Under the pieces are notes generated by a model. That model saw nothing but the letters and a program-made list of their open reading frames with translations. It was not told the DNA's origin and searched no databases. Below, piece by piece: positions 1 through 11,216 of a stretch of 18,000 bases of DNA. Position 1 is the first letter of the stretch, and each line of letters opens with the position of its first letter. Source of the DNA: Owenia fusiformis (Eukaryota > Annelida > Polychaeta > Sabellida > Oweniidae); NCBI GenBank assembly GCA_903813345.2, contig CAIIXF020000380.1, forward strand, positions 64,001 to 82,000, given 5' to 3'. A program made the position numbers and the translations under genes.

Positions 1-19
1 GGTAAACCTACCCCCAAAT

Positions 20-62
20 TTTGATATTTTTGTTGTCTAGAAGTGTCCTAGATGATATCAAA
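20..62. repeat. Nested inverted repeat at the start of each unit
   Basis: TTTGATAT (20-27) pairs with ATATCAAA (55-62). Inside it, TCTAG (36-40) pairs with CTAGA (48-52). A second TGTCTAGAA follows near 82. A hairpin or cruciform is possible, but the arms are short and AT-rich. Confidence 0.4.
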
Positions 63-161
63 GTTTAAGAAAATTTGTATGTCTAGAAATATTTTATAAA
101 TTAGTGCCAATATGGTGGGTTTGGGTGCTTTTTTGCTCTCATTTTTTAGCCCATTTCTACG

Positions 162-175
162 GTTGCCATGGCAAC
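162..175. promoter_or_regulatory. Perfect palindromic X-box (RFX-type site), once per satellite unit
   Basis: GTTGCCATGGCAAC is a 14-bp perfect palindrome matching the known RFX-family X-box pattern of two RGYAAC half-sites. It recurs 13 times, starting at 162, 1207, 2635, 3680, 4725, 5770, 7198, 8243, 9288, 10333, 11378, 12806 and 13851. A degenerate second site, GTAACCATGCCAAC, begins 26 bp further on (188-201 in unit 1). Binding is inferred from motif match only. Palindromes can also arise in satellites without function. Confidence 0.5.
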
Positions 176-376
176 TATTAGGCTTTGGTAACCATGCCAA
201 CTTGATTTTTGAAGGACATCCACCTGATAGTAGTTGGGCCAAGTTTGATGGAAAATGGGCCTGGTTTGATATGCTGGCAGTGAGGTTGATTGTGGCATGT
301 AGTAAAACGGCAAAACAATGGTGGAGTCATACCATTATTTTGCCGCATTTTGATGCTTAATTTTCAATTCATAATC

Positions 377-472
377 GTTTGGTACCATCGTGACGTCACA
401 ATATAGCGTCTGACTTCATGATATGGGTACCAAATTGAAGCGGACGTGACAAGCTTTAAGATGGTACCAAAC
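377..472. repeat. Inverted-repeat module with three GGTACC sites
   Basis: GTTTGGTACCATC at 377-389 is the exact reverse complement of GATGGTACCAAAC at 460-472, giving 13-bp arms around a 70-bp spacer. A third related arm, GGGTACCAAA, lies between them at 425-434. GGTACC therefore occurs at 381, 426 and 463. The module lies within the 383-bp duplicated block and so appears 15 times in the window: once per complete unit and twice in units 2, 6 and 11. It could form a cruciform or serve as a binding array; the sequence cannot distinguish these. Confidence 0.85.
390..399. promoter_or_regulatory. CRE-type palindrome GTGACGTCAC, 15 copies in the array
   Basis: It contains the full cAMP-response-element core TGACGTCA known for CREB/ATF-type bZIP factors, inside a 10-bp palindrome abutting the left arm of the inverted repeat. 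Copies start at 390, 1435, 1818, 2863, 3908, 4953, 5998, 6381, 7426, 8471, 9516, 10561, 11606, 11989 and 13034. A CRE-like half-site (GGACGTGACAAG) follows inside the same module. Function is inferred from motif identity only. Confidence 0.45.
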
Positions 473-759
473 ATGTGACCATTCATTTGATTAAAATGCT
501 AACTTGAATAAGCCCAAAAGGTGTGTCACTCCCCTACCCCATCCATTTTTCAGGCCAGTGAAAACACCAAAATCTCAAATAATCCAGGCATCTTCAGGGG
601 TCGTTTTTTGGCCCCGTTATATTCAAAATATCATGTTTCTGGATACCATTTTTATCAGAAATGTCTCAATTACCTAAAAACAGTAACACTAGTGCTGAAT
701 AAGAAAACATGTCTCCATTATGGAATTATTACACCAAAAGTAGTGCGAAATGGCCTTTT

Positions 760-765
760 CACGTG
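760..765. promoter_or_regulatory. E-box CACGTG, once per complete satellite unit
   Basis: A canonical CACGTG hexamer lies in TTTTCACGTGTTGG. It is outside the duplicated block, so it occurs once in each complete unit. Six-base sites are common by chance; it is noted only because it sits in the same unit as the X-box and CRE palindromes. Confidence 0.25.
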
Positions 766-1045
766 TTGGCATAAAGTTTTGATGACATTTAAAGACATAG
801 TTCCTCTTTCACGTATATTATCTCATGGAAATGGGCATACCAGCGCAAAGATCTTTGTTCCGTGGTAAAGAAAAGCTATCAAACATTGTCTGAAGAGCAG
901 ATTTATCTCCGTAATTCTACTTTTAACATGGCGACCTTGACCTTGAAGAAATATAGCCATTTGGGCGATAATAGGTGATTCAAAAGTGAAAATGAGTGCT
1001 TTTTTCGTAGTTTTACTTTGGCCAAGCCTAGAAAAAAATCGAAGT

Positions 1046-2473
1046 GGTAAACCTACCCCCAAATTTTGATATTTTTGTTGTCTAGAAGTGTCCTAGATGA
1101 TATCAAAGTTTAAGAAAATTTGTATGTCTAGAAATATTTTATAAATTAGTGCCAATATGGTGGGTTTGGGTGCTTTTTTGCTCTCATTTTTTAGCCCATT
1201 TCTACGGTTGCCATGGCAACTATTAGGCTTTGGTAACCATGCCAACTTGATTTTTGAAGGACATCCACCTGATAGTAGTTGGGCCAAGTTTGATGGAAAA
1301 TGGGCCTGGTTTGATATGCTGGCAGTGAGGTTGATTGTGGCATGTAGTAAAACGGCAAAACAATGGTGGAGTCATACCATTATTTTGCCGCATTTTGATG
1401 CTTAATTTTCAATTCATAATCGTTTGGTACCATCGTGACGTCACAATATAGCGTCTGACTTCATGATATGGGTACCAAATTGAAGCGGACGTGACAAGCT
1501 TTAAGATGGTACCAAACATGTGACCATTCATTTGATTAAAATGCTAACTTGAATAAGCCCAAAAGGTGTGTCACTCCCCTACCCCATCCATTTTTCAGGC
1601 CAGTGAAAACACCAAAATCTCAAATAATCCAGGCATCTTCAGGGGTCGTTTTTTGGCCCCGTTATATTCAAAATATCATGTTTCTGGATACCATTTTTAT
1701 CAGAAATGTCTCAATTACCTAAAAACAGTAACACTAGTGCTGAATAAGAAAACATGTCTCCATTATTTTGCCGCATTTTGATGCTTAATTTTCAATTCAT
1801 AATCGTTTGGTACCATCGTGACGTCACAATATAGCGTCTGACTTCATGATATGGGTACCAAATTGAAGCGGACGTGACAAGCTTTAAGATGGTACCAAAC
1901 ATGTGACCATTCATTTGATTAAAATGCTAACTTGAATAAGCCCAAAAGGTGTGTCACTCCCCTACCCCATCCATTTTTCAGGCCAGTGAAAACACCAAAA
2001 TCTCAAATAATCCAGGCATCTTCAGGGGTCGTTTTTTGGCCCCGTTATATTCAAAATATCATGTTTCTGGATACCATTTTTATCAGAAATGTCTCAATTA
2101 CCTAAAAACAGTAACACTAGTGCTGAATAAGAAAACATGTCTCCATTATGGAATTATTACACCAAAAGTAGTGCGAAATGGCCTTTTCACGTGTTGGCAT
2201 AAAGTTTTGATGACATTTAAAGACATAGTTCCTCTTTCACGTATATTATCTCATGGAAATGGGCATACCAGCGCAAAGATCTTTGTTCCGTGGTAAAGAA
2301 AAGCTATCAAACATTGTCTGAAGAGCAGATTTATCTCCGTAATTCTACTTTTAACATGGCGACCTTGACCTTGAAGAAATATAGCCATTTGGGCGATAAT
2401 AGGTGATTCAAAAGTGAAAATGAGTGCTTTTTTCGTAGTTTTACTTTGGCCAAGCCTAGAAAAAAATCGAAGT
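1046..2473. repeat. Satellite unit 2, long 1428-bp variant
   Basis: Same monomer with the block 1377-1759 repeated directly at 1760-2142. The sequence CCATTAT occurs at both starts (1377-1383, 1760-1766) and again at the end (2143-2149), so it was the junction homology. The duplication gives this unit two copies of the CRE/inverted-repeat module (CRE palindromes at 1435 and 1818). It also truncates one incidental 115-codon frame to 71 codons (1566-1781). Confidence 0.95.
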
Positions 2474-5400
2474 GGTAAACCTACCCCCAAATTTTGATAT
2501 TTTTGTTGTCTAGAAGTGTCCTAGATGATATCAAAGTTTAAGAAAATTTGTATGTCTAGAAATATTTTATAAATTAGTGCCAATATGGTGGGTTTGGGTG
2601 CTTTTTTGCTCTCATTTTTTAGCCCATTTCTACGGTTGCCATGGCAACTATTAGGCTTTGGTAACCATGCCAACTTGATTTTTGAAGGACATCCACCTGA
2701 TAGTAGTTGGGCCAAGTTTGATGGAAAATGGGCCTGGTTTGATATGCTGGCAGTGAGGTTGATTGTGGCATGTAGTAAAACGGCAAAACAATGGTGGAGT
2801 CATACCATTATTTTGCCGCATTTTGATGCTTAATTTTCAATTCATAATCGTTTGGTACCATCGTGACGTCACAATATAGCGTCTGACTTCATGATATGGG
2901 TACCAAATTGAAGCGGACGTGACAAGCTTTAAGATGGTACCAAACATGTGACCATTCATTTGATTAAAATGCTAACTTGAATAAGCCCAAAAGGTGTGTC
3001 ACTCCCCTACCCCATCCATTTTTCAGGCCAGTGAAAACACCAAAATCTCAAATAATCCAGGCATCTTCAGGGGTCGTTTTTTGGCCCCGTTATATTCAAA
3101 ATATCATGTTTCTGGATACCATTTTTATCAGAAATGTCTCAATTACCTAAAAACAGTAACACTAGTGCTGAATAAGAAAACATGTCTCCATTATGGAATT
3201 ATTACACCAAAAGTAGTGCGAAATGGCCTTTTCACGTGTTGGCATAAAGTTTTGATGACATTTAAAGACATAGTTCCTCTTTCACGTATATTATCTCATG
3301 GAAATGGGCATACCAGCGCAAAGATCTTTGTTCCGTGGTAAAGAAAAGCTATCAAACATTGTCTGAAGAGCAGATTTATCTCCGTAATTCTACTTTTAAC
3401 ATGGCGACCTTGACCTTGAAGAAATATAGCCATTTGGGCGATAATAGGTGATTCAAAAGTGAAAATGAGTGCTTTTTTCGTAGTTTTACTTTGGCCAAGC
3501 CTAGAAAAAAATCGAAGTGGTAAACCTACCCCCAAATTTTGATATTTTTGTTGTCTAGAAGTGTCCTAGATGATATCAAAGTTTAAGAAAATTTGTATGT
3601 CTAGAAATATTTTATAAATTAGTGCCAATATGGTGGGTTTGGGTGCTTTTTTGCTCTCATTTTTTAGCCCATTTCTACGGTTGCCATGGCAACTATTAGG
3701 CTTTGGTAACCATGCCAACTTGATTTTTGAAGGACATCCACCTGATAGTAGTTGGGCCAAGTTTGATGGAAAATGGGCCTGGTTTGATATGCTGGCAGTG
3801 AGGTTGATTGTGGCATGTAGTAAAACGGCAAAACAATGGTGGAGTCATACCATTATTTTGCCGCATTTTGATGCTTAATTTTCAATTCATAATCGTTTGG
3901 TACCATCGTGACGTCACAATATAGCGTCTGACTTCATGATATGGGTACCAAATTGAAGCGGACGTGACAAGCTTTAAGATGGTACCAAACATGTGACCAT
4001 TCATTTGATTAAAATGCTAACTTGAATAAGCCCAAAAGGTGTGTCACTCCCCTACCCCATCCATTTTTCAGGCCAGTGAAAACACCAAAATCTCAAATAA
4101 TCCAGGCATCTTCAGGGGTCGTTTTTTGGCCCCGTTATATTCAAAATATCATGTTTCTGGATACCATTTTTATCAGAAATGTCTCAATTACCTAAAAACA
4201 GTAACACTAGTGCTGAATAAGAAAACATGTCTCCATTATGGAATTATTACACCAAAAGTAGTGCGAAATGGCCTTTTCACGTGTTGGCATAAAGTTTTGA
4301 TGACATTTAAAGACATAGTTCCTCTTTCACGTATATTATCTCATGGAAATGGGCATACCAGCGCAAAGATCTTTGTTCCGTGGTAAAGAAAAGCTATCAA
4401 ACATTGTCTGAAGAGCAGATTTATCTCCGTAATTCTACTTTTAACATGGCGACCTTGACCTTGAAGAAATATAGCCATTTGGGCGATAATAGGTGATTCA
4501 AAAGTGAAAATGAGTGCTTTTTTCGTAGTTTTACTTTGGCCAAGCCTAGAAAAAAATCGAAGTGGTAAACCTACCCCCAAATTTTGATATTTTTGTTGTC
4601 TAGAAGTGTCCTAGATGATATCAAAGTTTAAGAAAATTTGTATGTCTAGAAATATTTTATAAATTAGTGCCAATATGGTGGGTTTGGGTGCTTTTTTGCT
4701 CTCATTTTTTAGCCCATTTCTACGGTTGCCATGGCAACTATTAGGCTTTGGTAACCATGCCAACTTGATTTTTGAAGGACATCCACCTGATAGTAGTTGG
4801 GCCAAGTTTGATGGAAAATGGGCCTGGTTTGATATGCTGGCAGTGAGGTTGATTGTGGCATGTAGTAAAACGGCAAAACAATGGTGGAGTCATACCATTA
4901 TTTTGCCGCATTTTGATGCTTAATTTTCAATTCATAATCGTTTGGTACCATCGTGACGTCACAATATAGCGTCTGACTTCATGATATGGGTACCAAATTG
5001 AAGCGGACGTGACAAGCTTTAAGATGGTACCAAACATGTGACCATTCATTTGATTAAAATGCTAACTTGAATAAGCCCAAAAGGTGTGTCACTCCCCTAC
5101 CCCATCCATTTTTCAGGCCAGTGAAAACACCAAAATCTCAAATAATCCAGGCATCTTCAGGGGTCGTTTTTTGGCCCCGTTATATTCAAAATATCATGTT
5201 TCTGGATACCATTTTTATCAGAAATGTCTCAATTACCTAAAAACAGTAACACTAGTGCTGAATAAGAAAACATGTCTCCATTATGGAATTATTACACCAA
5301 AAGTAGTGCGAAATGGCCTTTTCACGTGTTGGCATAAAGTTTTGATGACATTTAAAGACATAGTTCCTCTTTCACGTATATTATCTCATGGAAATGGGCA

Positions 5401-5608
5401 TACCAGCGCAAAGATCTTTGTTCCGTGGTAAAGAAAAGCTATCAAACATTGTCTGAAGAGCAGATTTATCTCCGTAATTCTACTTTTAACATGGCGACCT
5501 TGACCTTGAAGAAATATAGCCATTTGGGCGATAATAGGTGATTCAAAAGTGAAAATGAGTGCTTTTTTCGTAGTTTTACTTTGGCCAAGCCTAGAAAAAA
5601 ATCGAAGT
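2474..5608. repeat. Satellite units 3-5 (three 1045-bp copies)
   Basis: Three short-form units starting at 2474, 3519 and 4564 fill the interval between the first and second long variants. No base difference from unit 1 was found in the stretches compared by eye. Confidence 0.95.
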
Positions 5609-7036
5609 GGTAAACCTACCCCCAAATTTTGATATTTTTGTTGTCTAGAAGTGTCCTAGATGATATCAAAGTTTAAGAAAATTTGTATGTCTAGAAATAT
5701 TTTATAAATTAGTGCCAATATGGTGGGTTTGGGTGCTTTTTTGCTCTCATTTTTTAGCCCATTTCTACGGTTGCCATGGCAACTATTAGGCTTTGGTAAC
5801 CATGCCAACTTGATTTTTGAAGGACATCCACCTGATAGTAGTTGGGCCAAGTTTGATGGAAAATGGGCCTGGTTTGATATGCTGGCAGTGAGGTTGATTG
5901 TGGCATGTAGTAAAACGGCAAAACAATGGTGGAGTCATACCATTATTTTGCCGCATTTTGATGCTTAATTTTCAATTCATAATCGTTTGGTACCATCGTG
6001 ACGTCACAATATAGCGTCTGACTTCATGATATGGGTACCAAATTGAAGCGGACGTGACAAGCTTTAAGATGGTACCAAACATGTGACCATTCATTTGATT
6101 AAAATGCTAACTTGAATAAGCCCAAAAGGTGTGTCACTCCCCTACCCCATCCATTTTTCAGGCCAGTGAAAACACCAAAATCTCAAATAATCCAGGCATC
6201 TTCAGGGGTCGTTTTTTGGCCCCGTTATATTCAAAATATCATGTTTCTGGATACCATTTTTATCAGAAATGTCTCAATTACCTAAAAACAGTAACACTAG
6301 TGCTGAATAAGAAAACATGTCTCCATTATTTTGCCGCATTTTGATGCTTAATTTTCAATTCATAATCGTTTGGTACCATCGTGACGTCACAATATAGCGT
6401 CTGACTTCATGATATGGGTACCAAATTGAAGCGGACGTGACAAGCTTTAAGATGGTACCAAACATGTGACCATTCATTTGATTAAAATGCTAACTTGAAT
6501 AAGCCCAAAAGGTGTGTCACTCCCCTACCCCATCCATTTTTCAGGCCAGTGAAAACACCAAAATCTCAAATAATCCAGGCATCTTCAGGGGTCGTTTTTT
6601 GGCCCCGTTATATTCAAAATATCATGTTTCTGGATACCATTTTTATCAGAAATGTCTCAATTACCTAAAAACAGTAACACTAGTGCTGAATAAGAAAACA
6701 TGTCTCCATTATGGAATTATTACACCAAAAGTAGTGCGAAATGGCCTTTTCACGTGTTGGCATAAAGTTTTGATGACATTTAAAGACATAGTTCCTCTTT
6801 CACGTATATTATCTCATGGAAATGGGCATACCAGCGCAAAGATCTTTGTTCCGTGGTAAAGAAAAGCTATCAAACATTGTCTGAAGAGCAGATTTATCTC
6901 CGTAATTCTACTTTTAACATGGCGACCTTGACCTTGAAGAAATATAGCCATTTGGGCGATAATAGGTGATTCAAAAGTGAAAATGAGTGCTTTTTTCGTA
7001 GTTTTACTTTGGCCAAGCCTAGAAAAAAATCGAAGT
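5609..7036. repeat. Satellite unit 6, long 1428-bp variant
   Basis: Second long unit, with the 383-bp block at 5940-6322 repeated at 6323-6705. The breakpoint is identical to the one in unit 2, so the two descend from one duplication event. Its start lies exactly 4563 bp (one long plus three short units) after that of unit 2. Confidence 0.95.
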
Positions 7037-10000
7037 GGTAAACCTACCCCCAAATTTTGATATTTTTGTTGTCTAGAAGTGTCCTAGATGATATCAAAGT
7101 TTAAGAAAATTTGTATGTCTAGAAATATTTTATAAATTAGTGCCAATATGGTGGGTTTGGGTGCTTTTTTGCTCTCATTTTTTAGCCCATTTCTACGGTT
7201 GCCATGGCAACTATTAGGCTTTGGTAACCATGCCAACTTGATTTTTGAAGGACATCCACCTGATAGTAGTTGGGCCAAGTTTGATGGAAAATGGGCCTGG
7301 TTTGATATGCTGGCAGTGAGGTTGATTGTGGCATGTAGTAAAACGGCAAAACAATGGTGGAGTCATACCATTATTTTGCCGCATTTTGATGCTTAATTTT
7401 CAATTCATAATCGTTTGGTACCATCGTGACGTCACAATATAGCGTCTGACTTCATGATATGGGTACCAAATTGAAGCGGACGTGACAAGCTTTAAGATGG
7501 TACCAAACATGTGACCATTCATTTGATTAAAATGCTAACTTGAATAAGCCCAAAAGGTGTGTCACTCCCCTACCCCATCCATTTTTCAGGCCAGTGAAAA
7601 CACCAAAATCTCAAATAATCCAGGCATCTTCAGGGGTCGTTTTTTGGCCCCGTTATATTCAAAATATCATGTTTCTGGATACCATTTTTATCAGAAATGT
7701 CTCAATTACCTAAAAACAGTAACACTAGTGCTGAATAAGAAAACATGTCTCCATTATGGAATTATTACACCAAAAGTAGTGCGAAATGGCCTTTTCACGT
7801 GTTGGCATAAAGTTTTGATGACATTTAAAGACATAGTTCCTCTTTCACGTATATTATCTCATGGAAATGGGCATACCAGCGCAAAGATCTTTGTTCCGTG
7901 GTAAAGAAAAGCTATCAAACATTGTCTGAAGAGCAGATTTATCTCCGTAATTCTACTTTTAACATGGCGACCTTGACCTTGAAGAAATATAGCCATTTGG
8001 GCGATAATAGGTGATTCAAAAGTGAAAATGAGTGCTTTTTTCGTAGTTTTACTTTGGCCAAGCCTAGAAAAAAATCGAAGTGGTAAACCTACCCCCAAAT
8101 TTTGATATTTTTGTTGTCTAGAAGTGTCCTAGATGATATCAAAGTTTAAGAAAATTTGTATGTCTAGAAATATTTTATAAATTAGTGCCAATATGGTGGG
8201 TTTGGGTGCTTTTTTGCTCTCATTTTTTAGCCCATTTCTACGGTTGCCATGGCAACTATTAGGCTTTGGTAACCATGCCAACTTGATTTTTGAAGGACAT
8301 CCACCTGATAGTAGTTGGGCCAAGTTTGATGGAAAATGGGCCTGGTTTGATATGCTGGCAGTGAGGTTGATTGTGGCATGTAGTAAAACGGCAAAACAAT
8401 GGTGGAGTCATACCATTATTTTGCCGCATTTTGATGCTTAATTTTCAATTCATAATCGTTTGGTACCATCGTGACGTCACAATATAGCGTCTGACTTCAT
8501 GATATGGGTACCAAATTGAAGCGGACGTGACAAGCTTTAAGATGGTACCAAACATGTGACCATTCATTTGATTAAAATGCTAACTTGAATAAGCCCAAAA
8601 GGTGTGTCACTCCCCTACCCCATCCATTTTTCAGGCCAGTGAAAACACCAAAATCTCAAATAATCCAGGCATCTTCAGGGGTCGTTTTTTGGCCCCGTTA
8701 TATTCAAAATATCATGTTTCTGGATACCATTTTTATCAGAAATGTCTCAATTACCTAAAAACAGTAACACTAGTGCTGAATAAGAAAACATGTCTCCATT
8801 ATGGAATTATTACACCAAAAGTAGTGCGAAATGGCCTTTTCACGTGTTGGCATAAAGTTTTGATGACATTTAAAGACATAGTTCCTCTTTCACGTATATT
8901 ATCTCATGGAAATGGGCATACCAGCGCAAAGATCTTTGTTCCGTGGTAAAGAAAAGCTATCAAACATTGTCTGAAGAGCAGATTTATCTCCGTAATTCTA
9001 CTTTTAACATGGCGACCTTGACCTTGAAGAAATATAGCCATTTGGGCGATAATAGGTGATTCAAAAGTGAAAATGAGTGCTTTTTTCGTAGTTTTACTTT
9101 GGCCAAGCCTAGAAAAAAATCGAAGTGGTAAACCTACCCCCAAATTTTGATATTTTTGTTGTCTAGAAGTGTCCTAGATGATATCAAAGTTTAAGAAAAT
9201 TTGTATGTCTAGAAATATTTTATAAATTAGTGCCAATATGGTGGGTTTGGGTGCTTTTTTGCTCTCATTTTTTAGCCCATTTCTACGGTTGCCATGGCAA
9301 CTATTAGGCTTTGGTAACCATGCCAACTTGATTTTTGAAGGACATCCACCTGATAGTAGTTGGGCCAAGTTTGATGGAAAATGGGCCTGGTTTGATATGC
9401 TGGCAGTGAGGTTGATTGTGGCATGTAGTAAAACGGCAAAACAATGGTGGAGTCATACCATTATTTTGCCGCATTTTGATGCTTAATTTTCAATTCATAA
9501 TCGTTTGGTACCATCGTGACGTCACAATATAGCGTCTGACTTCATGATATGGGTACCAAATTGAAGCGGACGTGACAAGCTTTAAGATGGTACCAAACAT
9601 GTGACCATTCATTTGATTAAAATGCTAACTTGAATAAGCCCAAAAGGTGTGTCACTCCCCTACCCCATCCATTTTTCAGGCCAGTGAAAACACCAAAATC
9701 TCAAATAATCCAGGCATCTTCAGGGGTCGTTTTTTGGCCCCGTTATATTCAAAATATCATGTTTCTGGATACCATTTTTATCAGAAATGTCTCAATTACC
9801 TAAAAACAGTAACACTAGTGCTGAATAAGAAAACATGTCTCCATTATGGAATTATTACACCAAAAGTAGTGCGAAATGGCCTTTTCACGTGTTGGCATAA
9901 AGTTTTGATGACATTTAAAGACATAGTTCCTCTTTCACGTATATTATCTCATGGAAATGGGCATACCAGCGCAAAGATCTTTGTTCCGTGGTAAAGAAAA

Positions 10001-11216
10001 GCTATCAAACATTGTCTGAAGAGCAGATTTATCTCCGTAATTCTACTTTTAACATGGCGACCTTGACCTTGAAGAAATATAGCCATTTGGGCGATAATAG
10101 GTGATTCAAAAGTGAAAATGAGTGCTTTTTTCGTAGTTTTACTTTGGCCAAGCCTAGAAAAAAATCGAAGTGGTAAACCTACCCCCAAATTTTGATATTT
10201 TTGTTGTCTAGAAGTGTCCTAGATGATATCAAAGTTTAAGAAAATTTGTATGTCTAGAAATATTTTATAAATTAGTGCCAATATGGTGGGTTTGGGTGCT
10301 TTTTTGCTCTCATTTTTTAGCCCATTTCTACGGTTGCCATGGCAACTATTAGGCTTTGGTAACCATGCCAACTTGATTTTTGAAGGACATCCACCTGATA
10401 GTAGTTGGGCCAAGTTTGATGGAAAATGGGCCTGGTTTGATATGCTGGCAGTGAGGTTGATTGTGGCATGTAGTAAAACGGCAAAACAATGGTGGAGTCA
10501 TACCATTATTTTGCCGCATTTTGATGCTTAATTTTCAATTCATAATCGTTTGGTACCATCGTGACGTCACAATATAGCGTCTGACTTCATGATATGGGTA
10601 CCAAATTGAAGCGGACGTGACAAGCTTTAAGATGGTACCAAACATGTGACCATTCATTTGATTAAAATGCTAACTTGAATAAGCCCAAAAGGTGTGTCAC
10701 TCCCCTACCCCATCCATTTTTCAGGCCAGTGAAAACACCAAAATCTCAAATAATCCAGGCATCTTCAGGGGTCGTTTTTTGGCCCCGTTATATTCAAAAT
10801 ATCATGTTTCTGGATACCATTTTTATCAGAAATGTCTCAATTACCTAAAAACAGTAACACTAGTGCTGAATAAGAAAACATGTCTCCATTATGGAATTAT
10901 TACACCAAAAGTAGTGCGAAATGGCCTTTTCACGTGTTGGCATAAAGTTTTGATGACATTTAAAGACATAGTTCCTCTTTCACGTATATTATCTCATGGA
11001 AATGGGCATACCAGCGCAAAGATCTTTGTTCCGTGGTAAAGAAAAGCTATCAAACATTGTCTGAAGAGCAGATTTATCTCCGTAATTCTACTTTTAACAT
11101 GGCGACCTTGACCTTGAAGAAATATAGCCATTTGGGCGATAATAGGTGATTCAAAAGTGAAAATGAGTGCTTTTTTCGTAGTTTTACTTTGGCCAAGCCT
11201 AGAAAAAAATCGAAGT
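7037..11216. repeat. Satellite units 7-10 (four 1045-bp copies)
   Basis: Four short-form units starting at 7037, 8082, 9127 and 10172. This run has one more short unit than the run between units 2 and 6, so the higher-order spacing is not constant. Confidence 0.95.

Larger units (their letters stand above)
1..1045. repeat. Satellite unit 1 (1045-bp form), reference monomer
   Basis: This is the reference copy for the sites described below. In unit coordinates it holds a nested inverted repeat at 20-62, a perfect X-box palindrome at 162-175, a degenerate X-box at 188-201, and a 21-bp-spaced direct repeat of GGGCC-N2-GTTTGAT at 236 and 257. It also holds a 13-bp inverted repeat (377-389 and 460-472) around a CRE palindrome at 390-399, and a CACGTG at 760-765. 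The block that is duplicated in long units corresponds to 332-714. Confidence 0.95.

Noticed and set aside
112-360. 82-codon open frame in each satellite unit, overlapped by a 64-codon frame on the other strand at 48-242
   Set aside because: The pair overlaps on opposite strands, resembles no family I know, and identity between copies reflects array homogenisation and not protein selection. No diverged copy exists in the window to test coding constraint.
589-614. GGGGTC / GGCCCC hairpin around a T run
   Set aside because: Six-base stem with a wobble pair; too weak to call a terminator or structured RNA.
521-868. 115-codon open frame per unit (71 codons in the long variant)
   Set aside because: The long variant truncates it with no sign of compensation, it begins in mid-unit without promoter evidence, and its composition is ordinary for translated AT-rich non-coding DNA.
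1-1045. Satellite unit as a tandem gene cluster (5S rRNA, snRNA, histone, spliced leader) or rDNA spacer
   Set aside because: I searched by eye for the hallmark sequences of 5S, U1, U2, U5 and U6 RNAs and tRNA internal promoters and saw none. A spacer of rDNA cannot be excluded without flanking sequence.
823-1062. 79-codon minus-strand frame spanning the unit junction
   Set aside because: Overlaps the 115-codon frame, has no recognisable domain and no start context worth noting.
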